Shown: in pieces, positions 40,650 through 50,521 of the stretch | Layout: each line of letters opens with the position of its first letter | Position numbering within the stretch: the first letter of the stretch is position 1 | Assembly (NCBI RefSeq): GCF_022437945.1 | Contig: NZ_CP092535.1 | Coordinates: 434,001-498,000 of the forward strand | Direction: 5' to 3' | Length of the DNA stretch: 64,000 bases | Source of the DNA: Nocardioides sp. TF02-7 | GTDB lineage: Bacteria > Actinomycetota > Actinomycetes > Propionibacteriales > Nocardioidaceae | The notes under the pieces: generated by a model | What the model was told of the DNA's origin: nothing | The model's input: only the letters and a program-made list of their open reading frames with translations | Database searches by the model: none | Translations under genes and position numbers: made by a program

Positions 40650-42801
40650 TCACCCCATGAGGTTATAGACGGAGATCTTGCCCGTGATCCGGACGCGGGG
40701 CTGGAACTGGCCGGTGCTCCCGGGGACGAGCCACAGCCGGTCGTTGCCCTTCGTGCGGACCACCAGGTCGCTGTGGCCGCCACCGTCGACGTCGTCGATG
40801 CCGACCATCCAGTTGTAGCCGCTGATCGGGATCTTGAGGGCCGTGCCGCGGACGAACCCACCAGGTCCGTTGCCGCGGTAGAGCACGAGCGCCGAGTCGG
40901 TGCGGACGATCGTGTCCGGCGCGCCGTCGCCGTCCCACCGGCCGATGCCGAGCTGACGACGGCCCTGGACCGGCGAGTAGGCCGGCAGCGCCGCCCGCAG
41001 CCCCTTCACGCCCCCTGCCGGGGTAGACCTGCATCCTGCCGCCGATCGGCTGCCCCACCAGGTCCGGGAAGCCGTCGCCGGTGTAGTCGCCGACCGCTGC
41101 GAGCAGCCGCACCTTGCCGAACCCCTTCGCGAGCAGGCTCTCGGGTGCGAACTTGCCGCCGCCCAGGCCGCGGTGGAGCCAGAGCCGGCCGTGGTGACGG
41201 ACGATCAGGTCGCCGTGACCGTCGCGGTCCCAGTCGCCGGCGCGCAGCAGCGCCCGCGCCGAGGAGAGGTCGAGGCCGGTGTTGAGAGGCTTGCCCAGCC
41301 GGAGCCGGCCGTCGGGGCGACGCTCGACCGAGCGCAGGATCGCCCGGCCGTCGGACTTCCGGCGGAACACGAGGTCCGGACCGGGGTCGCCGACCAGGTC
41401 CGACTCCAGCTCGCGCCCCTCCCAACCCGTCTGCGCCGCGGCGGCGAGGTTCCGGATCCGCCCGAGCTTGGCGTAGAGGTAGCGGCCGGGGCACGCGGTC
41501 GACCCGGCGTCGCGGTGGCCGTTGATCGCGGGGAAGTTCCGCGACCCCACCCGCTGCTTCTGGTCGGCAGCGTCCACGCCGTGCAGGCCGAGCTTCCACG
41601 CGAACAGGGCGCCGTACGCACGGATCATCGCCGCGGTCGGCCGCGCGGTCTCGAAGTTGCCGATCGCCGACATGGCGAACGACTCCTCGTTGTAGCCGAG
41701 CGTGTGGGCGCCGACGACCGGGCGGTCGACGCCACCGGCGCGGCCCTCCCAGACCCGGCCGAACCGGTCGACCAGGAAGTTGTAGCCGATGTCGCTCCAG
41801 CCGCGGGACCGCGTGTGGTAGGCGTAGATGCTCCGGATGATCCCGGGCACCTGCGCGCGGGTGTAGTCGTTGGTGTTGACGGTGTGGTGCACGAAGCCCG
41901 CGTGCACCTCGTAGTAGTGCAGGGAACCCGGGTCGCGGAGGCGCTCGTTGGCGCCCCACTGGGCCCGCGAGAAGATCGTCGGCCGCGGCGCCGCGACCTT
42001 CGCCTGCAGCGTGATCGCCCCGTCGCCGCCCTGCGTCGGGCTGGTCCGGTCGGCCTGGTCGGACTGGTCGGACCGGCTGCCCGGGGCGCTCCCCGGCAGG
42101 GTGCTGGTGTCGATGCTCGGCAGCTCGCGGGCGGTGCTCGACGCGGTGCCGGGTTCGATGACCGCGAGCCGCATGTCGGCCGGCACGCCGGCGTCGGCGA
42201 CCACCCGCACCTGCACCCGGTCGGCGTCGCCCACCACGAGCGGCTCGGTGCCCGGACGCGCCCGCCGGCCCTCGCGGCTGTCGGGGTCGGGGCCGTGCTC
42301 GTCGTGGAACGGCACCTCGGCCCATCCCGACCAGCGGCCGTCGCGCAGCGTGCGCGCTCGGACCGCGAGGGCGTCGTCCTCCACGCGGGCCCCGGCGCCC
42401 CAGGTCACCCCGACCGTGCCGTAGCCGTCCACGGGCACCGCGTCGCTGGTGAGCCGGCTGCCGCCCGCGGTGCGCTGCACGGTCGAGCGCAGCGCCCGTG
42501 GCGCGACCCGCGCACCCTTCGGTGCGGTGAGGGTGTACTCCTCCACCGCCGGGTCGACCGGCGCGGTCGGCACCGTGGACGGCACCTGCGCCGACCGCAG
42601 CGAAGCCGGGCCGCCGACGTCCGCCGCGCCCGGACCCGCCGGACGGACGTCCATGGTGATGGTCCGCGCCGCCGGGGTGAGGACGGCGCACACGAGCGCC
42701 AGCGCCAGCACCTGCTGGCAGGCGACCACGAAGTGCTGCCGGCGACGCGCGGGGTCGGCGACGGCTGGTCGGTCGGAGGATCGGGACGTGCTCGAACGCA
42801 T
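40650..42801 (-). CDS. Secreted N-acetylmuramoyl-L-alanine amidase (PGRP) with FG-GAP repeats
   Basis: An exported protein of about 717 residues. An amino signal/anchor (QVLALALVCAVLTPAARTI) leads to a beta-rich region, then a PGRP/amidase-2 domain starting PTIFSRAQWGANE. It has zinc ligands in AGFVHHTVNTNDY and INGHRDAGSTACPGRYLY, and the conserved WSDIGYNFLVDRFGRVWEGR. The carboxyl third has FG-GAP/VCBS repeats (GDWDRDGHGDLIVRHHGRLW, GDYTGDGFPDLVGQP, GIDDVDGGGHSDLVVR). It should cleave the stem peptide from muramic acid. One shift near 41018. It is convergent with the TIGR03089 gene, 22 bp apart. Confidence 0.92.
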
Positions 42802-43092
42802 GAGTGGCTGCTCCAGTCGTGTGCGGGGAAGGAGTCACACGAGAAGCAACTTTCACATGAGTCACAGGCACACGGAAGAGTTCGTGAGTAACTACAAACG
42901 TGTAATTTCCACTCGACACGCCGCAACATCCCAACTCGTCGAACATCGGGGCGAGACCGTCGCGCCGCCCGCCTCGCCTGGACTGACTGGAGCGAGGGAG
43001 CGAGGAACGAGCGACCGAGCGGAGGGAGGGAAGGCGAGGCGTCCAGGGCGGCGCGACACGCGCGAAGCGAAGCGAGCGCCAATGGCGTGAGC
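42802..43092. other. Upstream region of the amidase, with an AT-rich island
   Basis: This gap holds the amidase leader. 42840-42925 is markedly AT-richer than its surroundings and is the likely promoter. On the minus strand it contains ATGTGAAAGTT (42858-42848), a motif also found upstream of the exported gene at 54653. The part at 42978-43075 is purine-rich with repeated GAGCGAG-like words. No gene is visible. Confidence 0.45.
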
Positions 43093-43121
43093 CACCCCGT
43101 GGCACAGGGGCCATGGGGGTG
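43093..43121 (-). terminator. Hairpin after the ABC-transporter ATPase gene
   Basis: CACCCCGTGGC (43093-43103) pairs with GCCATGGGGGTG (43110-43121), with one bulge and a six-base loop. It starts 10 bp past the stop of the exporter ATPase gene on the minus strand. No T tract follows. Confidence 0.4.
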
Positions 43122-43130
43122 AGCCGGGAT

Positions 43131-43901
43131 CTAGATGTCGTCTCCAGTGTCTGCGTCGACGAGCTCTTCCTCGTCGTCGCCGTCGTAGTGGAGGTAGCGG
43201 ATGCCCTCGTCGACCGGGCCGTCGAAGCCGAGGCGGCCGTTCTCGAGGACGATCACGCGGTTGCACATCCGGCGCACCTGCCCGGCGGCGTGGCTGACGT
43301 AGAAGATCGTCCGGCCGCTGTCGCGGATCTCGGCCATCTTGGCCAGGCACTTCCGCTTGAACGGCTTGTCGCCGACGGCGAGTGCCTCGTCGGCGAGGAA
43401 GATGTCGGAGTCGACGTGGATGGCGATCGCGAAGCCGAGCCGGGCGCTCTGGCCGGAGGAGTAGTGCCCGACCTGGGTGTCGAGCCGGTGCCCCAGCTCG
43501 GCGAACTCGACGATCTCGTCGAACTTGCGCAGCGTCTCCCGCTCCCCCATGCCGAGGATCGCGGCGTTGAGGAACAGGTTCTCGCGCCCGGTGAGCTGGG
43601 GGTGGAAGCCGGCACCGGTGGCGATCAGGCCGGCGATCCGGCCGCGGGTGAGCACGGTGCCGGAGTCGGGGCGCATCACGCCGCTGATCATCTTCAGCAG
43701 CGTGCTCTTGCCCGACCCGTTGAGCCCCATCAGCCCGATCGACTCGCCCTGCTGGACCTCGAACGAGACGTCGTCGATGGCCCGGAAGGTCGAGCTGGTC
43801 TCCTCGCCGCGCATCTTCGCGACCGACACCTGCTTGATGGTGCGGTGGTAGCGCAGCGTGAACGTCTTGGTGACGTTCTCGAGCACGATCGAGGTGGTCA
43901 T
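43131..43901 (-). CDS. wzt: Polysaccharide/teichoic-acid ABC exporter, ATPase subunit
   Basis: An intact 256-residue ATPase of the Wzt/TagH/RfbE type. Walker A is GLMGLNGSGKSTLLKMI, the ABC signature VGHYSSGQSARLGFAIAI, Walker B SDIFLADEALAVGD and the switch His in IFYVSHAAGQV. GFHPQLTGRENLFLNAAILG is typical of the polysaccharide subgroup. It lacks the carboxyl glycan-binding domain of some Wzt proteins, so export should not require an end cap. The ATG at 43901 overlaps the permease stop by one base. It resembles Rv3781, the galactan exporter ATPase. Confidence 0.92.
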   Translation of the reverse strand: MTTSIVLENVTKTFTLRYHRTIKQVSVAKMRGEETSSTFRAIDDVSFEVQQGESIGLMGLNGSGKSTLLKMISGVMRPDSGTVLTRGRIAGLIATGAGFHPQLTGRENLFLNAAILGMGERETLRKFDEIVEFAELGHRLDTQVGHYSSGQSARLGFAIAIHVDSDIFLADEALAVGDKPFKRKCLAKMAEIRDSGRTIFYVSHAAGQVRRMCNRVIVLENGRLGFDGPVDEGIRYLHYDGDDEEELVDADTGDDI

Positions 43902-44812
43902 CAGAGCCGCTCCGGGATCTTGTTCTCGAGCCGGCTGAAGACGAGCTGCGCGACGACGAGGAGCAGCAGCCCGACGGCGAGGACACCGACGCCCCAGACG
44001 AGCAGGTGGTCCGGGAAGTCGCTCGGGTCGCGGTCGGCCTCGGGGACGGTGCCCCGCCAGAACGCCCGTTGGACGAGCAGGACGGCGTCGGCGAGCGGGT
44101 TGAGCAGGTAGAACTGGGCGGCGCTGCCGAACCGCTCGTCGACCATCGAGAACGGGTAGATCATCGGCACGCTGAACCGCACGAACATCTGCGTGATGTT
44201 GACGATGTTGCCGAAGTCGCGGAAGTACACGTTGGCGACGCTGAACATCAGCGCAGCGGCGGTGCCGAACGCCATCGCGATCAGGATCGCGATCAGCAGC
44301 GACAGCATCCCGATCGGGTCGGGCACCCAGCCGTAGAACAGGCAGGCGATCGTGAGGATGATCAGCTGCGGCCCGACGTGGTAGAGCGACACCAGCATCG
44401 AGGCGACGGGGAACATCTCCCGTGGCAGCGGCATCTTCACCACGACCGACTTGTTGCGGACGATCGACCGGGTGCCGGCGCCGAAGGTCTCGGTGAAGAA
44501 GTGGACGACCACCAGCCCGGCGAAGATGTGGATGCCGAAGTTCTCGACCTGCTTGTGCAGGCCGAGGATGGTGCCGATCACGAACCAGTAGACGAAGAAC
44601 TGGCACAGCGGCCCGATGTAGGACCACAGCAGCCCGAGGAACGACCCCTGGTAGCGGGCGCTGATCTCGCGGCGCACGAGGAGCCGCAGCAGGTACCGCC
44701 GCTGGAAGACCGCGAGCAGGCCGTTGTTGGCCGACGGCGGCGTCAACGGCACCGTGCTGAGGTCGCGCTCCCCGTTGCCGTCCGACGGGAGCGCGTCCCG
44801 CAGGGTGGTCAT
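43901..44812 (-). CDS. wzm: Polysaccharide ABC exporter, permease subunit
   Basis: An intact 303-residue ABC-2 permease. The amino tail is cytoplasmic (RRYLLRLLVRREISARYQGS), followed by six hydrophobic segments including FLGLLWSYIGPLCQFFVYWF, IIILTIACLFYG-like residues and MFSVANVYFRDFGNIV, the latter the conserved ABC2 loop. LLNPLADAVLLVQRAFWRG is near the end. It pairs with the ATPase and matches Rv3783 in type. The ATG at 44812 overlaps the glfT2 stop (ATGA), tightly linking polymerisation and export. Confidence 0.92.
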   Translation of the reverse strand: MTTLRDALPSDGNGERDLSTVPLTPPSANNGLLAVFQRRYLLRLLVRREISARYQGSFLGLLWSYIGPLCQFFVYWFVIGTILGLHKQVENFGIHIFAGLVVVHFFTETFGAGTRSIVRNKSVVVKMPLPREMFPVASMLVSLYHVGPQLIILTIACLFYGWVPDPIGMLSLLIAILIAMAFGTAAALMFSVANVYFRDFGNIVNITQMFVRFSVPMIYPFSMVDERFGSAAQFYLLNPLADAVLLVQRAFWRGTVPEADRDPSDFPDHLLVWGVGVLAVGLLLLVVAQLVFSRLENKIPERL

Positions 44813-46859
44813 TCCGCGTCGATGCCTTCGAAGGTCAGCTTCCAGCGCTCGGGCGAGGTGAGCTCGGGGAGCGCGGAGCGCCAGCGCTCGGCGAGCTCGT
44901 CCCACTCCTTGTAGAGCCGGGCGTGCATCGCGACCGAGCGGGTCATCTGGTCGCGGAACTGACCGGGGTCGCGGCGGTACCACGAGGCGGCGACGCCGTC
45001 GGCGGTCGACACGATCGCGGAGTCGAAGTGCGCGAGCCGGTACCACCGCTGGTCGACGTGGGGGACGATGCCCTCGGGGTGCTCGGCCGACAGCTCGCGG
45101 GTGGGCAGCGCCTGGCGGACCAGGCCCATGGCGGCCATCTTCGCCTTGCCGACGGTGGTCGTCGGGACGGGGGATGCCCTTGCCCCGCTTCGGCGGCTTC
45201 TGCGCCGCGGCGACGGGAAGGCGTCGAGCTCGGACTGGAACTGGCCGTCGTCGTACCGGTCGCGCAGGGCGCGGACCTCCTGCAGCCGGTTGAGGATGTC
45301 GTGGTGCATGCGGTCGGGGCCGTCGAGGACGTCCTGCAGCGCCATCAGGATGATCTCGCCGGTGCCGTACTGCATCGACATCAGCCGCTTGACGTGGTTC
45401 TCGAGGCTCTCGCGGACCAGCTTGCCGCCGTGGGGGTACGGCGAGTGGAGCAGCGCCGAGACCAGGCGGTTGCGCTCGTGGAAGTAGGCCTGCCAGTCGA
45501 GCGTGTCGTCCTTCTCGGTCCACGGCACGTGCCAGACGGCGGCGCCGGGGAGGGTCACCGTGGGGTAGCCGTGGGCGCCGGCGCGGAGGCCGAACTCGGC
45601 GTCGTCCCACTTGATGAACATCGGCAGCGACAGGCCGATCTCACGGATCACCTGCGTGGGGATCAGGCACATCCACCAGCCGTTGTAGTCGACGTCGATG
45701 CGCCGGTGCATCCAGCTGGTCGACCGCAGCGACTTCTTGGCGAAGTCGTGGCCGTGGACGCTCGGGGCGACCGGGCCCCAGAACCAGCGGTACTTGGCGA
45801 TCGACTCGCCGTAGGCGTGCATCACCGACCGGTCGTAGAGGCTGAACATCTGCCCGCCGACGAGGGAGGGCCGCTTGACGAGGTCGGCGAACGCCACGGC
45901 GCGCAGGATGCCCTCGAGCTCGCACACCACGTCGTCGTCGAGCAGCAGGACGTAGTCGGACGCCCCCATCGACACGGCCTCGTTCATCGCGCGGGAGAAG
46001 CCGCCCGAGCCGCCGAGGTTCGGCTGGTCGATGATCCGCAGCTTGCTGCCGAGGCCGGCCGCCGCGTCGGCGTACCCGGCGTCGTCGACGACCTTGTTGG
46101 TCCCCTGGTCGACGACCACGACCTCGTCGAGGATCTCGAGGACCGCCGGATTCGTGGCCAGGTTGGCGAGCTGGGCGACGCAGAACTCGGGACGGTTGAA
46201 CGTCGTGATGCCGATCGTGACCCGGCCGGACCGAACCCGGTCGGTCTCGAACCCCCACTGGGCGTCCTCGAGGACCAGCTCGGAGTGGCCGCCCTCGACG
46301 TCGAACCAGTACCAGCCGCCGTCGATGAACGGCTTGAGCGGGAGGTCGAAGGAGACCGTCTCGCCGGCCGTCGCGTCGAAGCGGCGCGAGTCGGCGCGGA
46401 CGACGTGCCCCTTGGAGGTGGACCGGTAGACGATCACGGATCCGCTGCCGCGCACCGTCACCGTCAGCCGCACCGAGGTGAACTCGGTCCAGCGACGCCA
46501 GTAGCTGGCCGGGGAACGCGTTGAAGTAGGTGCCGAGTGTGACCCGCTTCTCGGGGTCGACGGCGACGCCGGAGACGTCAACCCGGCCGAAGCCCGCCAT
46601 GCCGGTGGTCTCCGAGGACCGGTCGGCCTCGCGCTCGTTGCGGTCGGCGTTGTCGTGCTCGCCGCCCGACTGCCGCTGCATGGCGTCGGAGCCGGACGAG
46701 AACGCGGTGACGCCGCTGACGTAGAGCGACTGCATCGTCGAGCTCCTGGTCGGACGGGACCACCAGGCGCTGCACGACACGGAAGCCGCCGCCGTCGGAC
46801 GACCCGGCAGCGGCGCCCACGGGCGTCGGGGACGGGGAGGCAGTGGAGGCTTCGCTCAC
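44809..46859 (-). CDS. glfT2: GlfT2-like galactofuranosyltransferase
   Basis: About 682 residues, similar in layout to mycobacterial GlfT2, which polymerises galactofuranose. The amino beta-barrel includes FYWFDVEG-like stretches and SELVLEDAQWGFETD. The GT-A domain has VTIGITTFNRPEFCVAQLAN, IIDQPNLGGSGGFSRAMNEA, the metal motif YVLLLDDDVVCELEGI, the catalytic acidic pair in FIKWDDAEFGLRAGAHGYP and AVWHVPWTEKDDTLDWQAYF. The carboxyl helical part ends KLTFEGIDAE. Shifts lie near 46741, 46513, 45219 and 45173. The GTG at 46859 gives VSEASTASPSP. It should extend a Galf chain from UDP-Galf made by Glf. Confidence 0.92.
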
Positions 46860-47036
46860 GTGGGCGCATTCCTTCGACTCGGCCGAGTTTCGGACGGGAT
46901 CAAACTACCAGCGGGCCCGGGCCGGCCCGGCATCCGCCGGAGCCGCCGGCGGGTGCCGACTGCGTCACACCCGGGGTCACCCACCCGCGCGCACCCCGGC
47001 CCGCCGGCACCCGCGGTGGTTGCTAGCCTTCGCGCC

Positions 47037-48392
47037 ATGGCCCAGCCCTGGCCGGACCGTGCGCCTGCTCCCGTCTACCTCCACATCGGCGGTCCGAGCA
47101 CCGGCACCACCTACCTCCAGCGACTGATGACGGCCAACGAGCGCACGCTCGCCGACGCCGGCCACCTGCTGGCCGGGCGCAGCTGGTCCGACGTCGTCCT
47201 CGCCGTGCACGACGCGCTCGGCACCGCCCAGGACCCGGCGATGAAGCAGGCCGCACGGGGCCGGTGGGAGCGGCTCGCCGGCGAGGTGCTCGCGCACCGG
47301 GGCCGCGGGACGGTCGTCTCGATGGAGTTCCTGTGCTGGGCCTCGCCGGAGGCGGCCGCACGGATCGTCGCGTCGCTGGCCGGCGCGGAGGTGCACGTGG
47401 TGCTGACCGTGCGGGACACGGCGGCGGTGCTCCGCTCGCAGTGGCAGACCAACTGCCGCAACGGCGCGCCCGTGCCGCTGCCACGGATGATCCGCGCGCT
47501 GCGCCACGTGGTGGAGAACGACGGCGCCGCCGGGCAGCGTGCCGAGAAGATGGTCGACCGGGCGCTCGGCGTGCCGCGCGTGCTCGACACGTGGGTGCCC
47601 CTGGTGGGGCGGGGGCGGGTTCACGTCGTGACGGTGCCGCTGCGGTCCTCCGACCCGGACCTGCTGTGGAAGCGGTTCGCCGGGGTGATCGGAGTCGACC
47701 CGGCCCTCTGCACCGAGCGGGCGGTCGAGAGCAACACCTCCCTCGGGCACCCGTCCAGCGAGCTGATGCGGCTGCTGAACCTGCGGATCGGGCCGGTGCC
47801 CCGGCAGGACTACGTGCGCACCATGAAGTCGCTGCTCGCCCGGGACGTCCTCGGTGCGCGCGCCCACCTCGAGCCGAAGGTGACGCTCAACCGGCCGGGC
47901 CGCAACCACTCGGCCCGCTGGAACGCCAAGGTGCGTACGGCGGTCGAGGCGAGCGGCGTCCCGGTGGTCGGCTCGCTCGACGACCTCCCCACGACGCTGG
48001 TCGGCGACGAGGTGCCGCTCCACCTGGCCGAGCCGACCGACGACGAGCTGCTGGCAGCGGCGGCGTGGGCGCGCGACGGGCTCGACGAGGCGACGGCGTC
48101 CCTGGAGCGCCAGGTGGCCGGGCTGCGGGCGGCCGGCGCGGACGCCGCCGACACCGGCGACGAGCCCCGGGACGACGAGGAGGCGGCAGCCGCCGGCGAC
48201 GGGGAGCAGCCGGATGACGACGGCGGTGACGACCCCGCGCTGGCCCGTCAGCTCGCCCGCCGCTCGCCGGAGGTGGGCACGGCCGTGGAGGAGGTCGCCG
48301 TCCGGGCGGAGCGGGCGCTGGCGCTCGGCAGCGAGCTCGCGCGGCTCAGGCGGACCCGGGGCCGTCAGCCCCGGCGACCCCGCCTGACGTAG
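47037..48392 (+). CDS. Sulfotransferase-like P-loop protein, probably inactive
   Basis: An intact 451-residue protein of the same group as the three other sulfotransferase-like genes here. The PAPS 5-phosphosulfate loop reads VYLHIGGPSTGTTYLQRL: the position of the essential Lys (PKTGTT or PKSGTT in the paralogues) is Ser. The later VSHE, conserved in all three paralogues, is VSMEFL. Both likely catalytic residues are therefore missing. VHVVLTVRDTAAVLRSQWQ retains the 3-phosphate-binding Arg. It has an acidic tail (DTGDEPRDDEEAAAAGDGEQ) and a short carboxyl coiled region. Its end overlaps the convergent dehydrogenase by 28 bp. Confidence 0.8.
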   Translation: MAQPWPDRAPAPVYLHIGGPSTGTTYLQRLMTANERTLADAGHLLAGRSWSDVVLAVHDALGTAQDPAMKQAARGRWERLAGEVLAHRGRGTVVSMEFLCWASPEAAARIVASLAGAEVHVVLTVRDTAAVLRSQWQTNCRNGAPVPLPRMIRALRHVVENDGAAGQRAEKMVDRALGVPRVLDTWVPLVGRGRVHVVTVPLRSSDPDLLWKRFAGVIGVDPALCTERAVESNTSLGHPSSELMRLLNLRIGPVPRQDYVRTMKSLLARDVLGARAHLEPKVTLNRPGRNHSARWNAKVRTAVEASGVPVVGSLDDLPTTLVGDEVPLHLAEPTDDELLAAAAWARDGLDEATASLERQVAGLRAAGADAADTGDEPRDDEEAAAAGDGEQPDDDGGDDPALARQLARRSPEVGTAVEEVAVRAERALALGSELARLRRTRGRQPRRPRLT

Positions 48393-49428
48393 GCGGCGAC
48401 GCGCTCCCGCACACCGGCCTCGTCGAGGCCGAGGTGCTCGAGGATGGTGTACCGGTCGGGCCGGGTGGCCGGCGCCGCCAGGACCGCGGCGACGAACTGC
48501 TCCTCGCTGAGCCCGATGTCGGCCGGCGCGGTCGCGAGGCCGTGCCGCGCGAGCGTGCGCCGCATCAGCTCCAGGCGCGGCTCGTCCCCGCGGAGGAAGG
48601 TGGCGAAGAGCGCCCCGATGCCGGCCAGCTCGCCGTGGTTGCTGACCCCGGGGAAGAGCTGGTCGACCGCGTGCACGATCTCGTGGCAGGCCCCGCTGCA
48701 CGGCCGGGACGTCCCGGCCACCGACATCGCCATGCCGGAGAGCACCAGGGCCTCGGCGAGCGCGATGAGGAACCCGTCGTCCCCGATCCCGTCGGTCCGG
48801 TGCAGGATCGCCTCGCCGGCGGTGCGGGCGAACGCCAGCGCGAGGCCGTCGACGGCCTCCCCACGCTCGCGCTGCGCCAGCAGCCAGTCCTCGATCGCGG
48901 ACAGGTTGCTGATCGCGTCCCCCGATCCCGCCGCGGACCATCGGGGGCGGGCGCGGTGCGGACGTAGTCGAGGTCGACGACGACCGCGAGCGGGAGCGCC
49001 ACGCCGTAGGAGCCCTTGCCGTGCGGGTGCTCGAGCGAGGCCACCGGCGAGCAGATCCCGTCGTGGGCCAGGTTGGTGGCGACGGCGACCATCGGCACCG
49101 CGGCCCGGGTGGCGGCGTACTTGGCGACGTCGATCGTCTTGCCGCCGCCGATCCCCACCACGGCGTCGTAGCCCTGCTTGCCGAGCTCCGCCTGCAGGTC
49201 GCCCGCCGAGGCGAGGCTGCCCTCCTCCACCTGGAACACCGTGGCGTTCGGCAGCGAGGGACGCACCCGGTCCCAGATCGCGGTGCCCTGGCCGGTGCCG
49301 ACGGCGACCATCACGGTGCCGCCGGAGGTGATCGACCGCTCGTGCAGCAGCGACGCGAGGGCGCCGACCGCGCCGGCCCGGATGTCGAGGTGCAGCGGGC
49401 TGGCGAGCATCCGGGCTAGTACCGGCAT
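48365..49428 (-). CDS. sn-Glycerol-1-phosphate dehydrogenase family (AraM/EgsA-like)
   Basis: About 354 residues of the metal-dependent polyol dehydrogenase fold. The NAD-binding motif is AVVGIGGGKTIDVAKYAA; VAVATNLAHDGICSPVAS and MVRGGIGDAISNLSAIEDWL follow. The metal site is SRPCSGACHEIVHAVDQLFP plus GVSNHGELAGIGALFATFL, as in sn-glycerol-1-phosphate dehydrogenases, which reduce dihydroxyacetone phosphate. One extra base near 48928 splits it. The ATG at 49428, with GGGAG five bases upstream, overlaps the nucleotidyltransferase stop by 13 bp, so the pair is co-translated. It likely supplies a polyol phosphate for CDP activation. Confidence 0.88.
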
Positions 49429-50150
49429 GCGATCTCCCGGGCGAGGGCCAGGTCCTCGTGGTTGTCCACCTCGACCCACGGGGTGCCGGCGGGGATCGGT
49501 GCGACGTCGATCCGGTCGCCCCGGTCGACCATCTCCTGGTAGCCGTCCTCGTAGTAGAGGTCGGGGTCGCGCTCGAAGGTGGTCCGGAGCGCGTCGGCGA
49601 GGCGCGGGACCGCCGTCGGCTCGATCAGCGTGGCGCCGATGTACTCGCCGTAGGCGGTGGCGGGGTCCATCAGCTTGGTGATCCGGGTGAGCGCGCCGTC
49701 GTCGGAGACCTGCACCTTCATCTCCTCCTCGGCGAGCTGCTTCTCGGTGTCGACCGCGAGCAGCACGTCGGGGCCGCGGTTGGCCAGCAGCGTCTCCTCG
49801 ACCGACACCGGGTGCACGGTGTCGCCGTTGACCATCAGCACGCCGTCGGCGATGTGGTCGCGTGCGAGCCAGAACGAGTAGGCGTTGTTCCAGATCTCGG
49901 CCTTGTCGTTGTGGACGAGCGTCAGCCGGACGCCGTACCGCTGCTCGAGCTCCGCCCGTCGCTCCTCGACCGCACCGGCGGCGTAGCCGACGACCACCAC
50001 GACGTCGCGCAGGTCGACCGCGGCGAGGTTGGCCAGCGCGATGTCGAGGATCGTGGTCTCCTCGCGCACCGGCACCAGCGCCTTCGGCAGCGTGTCCGTG
50101 TAGGGCCGCAGCCTCCGGCCGGCACCGGCCGCCAACACCATCCCGATCAC
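49416..50150 (-). CDS. Sugar/polyol-phosphate nucleotidyltransferase (LicC-like)
   Basis: An intact 244-residue nucleotidyltransferase. It starts VIGMVLAAGAGRRLRPYTDT followed by LPKALVPV, the pyrophosphorylase signature. VHNDKAEIWNNAYSFWLARD and VLMVNGDTVHPVSVEETLL resemble LicC-type phosphocholine cytidylyltransferases, as does the ending IPAGTPWVEVDNHEDLALA. Being translationally coupled to the glycerol-1-phosphate dehydrogenase, it probably activates that product (for example to CDP-glycerol). The natural substrate cannot be read from sequence. GTG start at 50150 with GGATGA upstream. Confidence 0.85.
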   Translation of the reverse strand: MIGMVLAAGAGRRLRPYTDTLPKALVPVREETTILDIALANLAAVDLRDVVVVVGYAAGAVEERRAELEQRYGVRLTLVHNDKAEIWNNAYSFWLARDHIADGVLMVNGDTVHPVSVEETLLANRGPDVLLAVDTEKQLAEEEMKVQVSDDGALTRITKLMDPATAYGEYIGATLIEPTAVPRLADALRTTFERDPDLYYEDGYQEMVDRGDRIDVAPIPAGTPWVEVDNHEDLALAREIACRY

Positions 50151-50241
50151 GTGGTCATCCCTTCGATCCGCTCGCACGACGCAACGGGCAACGGTATCGC
50201 GGGGGCCGGTCGCCGCTGCCGGGGTAGTAGCCTGCCGACCC

Positions 50242-50490
50242 ATGAACGACCGACTCCGCGAGGCCGGCCGCCGCACCCTGACCCGGGTCGCGCCCGGCGC
50301 GACCCGCCACGAGCTGGCGCAGCTGCGCGAGCGGGTGACCGAGCTCGAGGCCGAGGTCCAGGAGGCGCGCCGGCTCAACCGCCGGGTGGCCGAGCTGCTC
50401 GACGTCGTCGAGGAGCTCCTCGTGCCGCTGTCGCTGCGGGACGAGGAGAAGGTCAAGGCCTACCTCGACGCCCACTCGCTGGCGCCGTGA
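50242..50490 (+). CDS. Small coiled-coil protein (DUF6752-like)
   Basis: An intact 82-residue protein. A basic amino end (NDRLREAGRRTLTRV) leads to a clear heptad coiled coil (HELAQLRERVTELEAEVQEA), then AELLDVVEELLVPLSLRDEE. It resembles small DUF6752-type proteins that I associate with Nocardioides glycan loci; this family call is tentative. It is 31 bp before a sulfotransferase-like gene on the same strand and probably co-transcribed. A role as a scaffold for wall-polymer enzymes is only a guess. Confidence 0.7.
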   Translation: MNDRLREAGRRTLTRVAPGATRHELAQLRERVTELEAEVQEARRLNRRVAELLDVVEELLVPLSLRDEEKVKAYLDAHSLAP

Positions 50491-50521
50491 CGGCGGCGCC
50501 GGACCGGGCGGAGGAGCGCTG

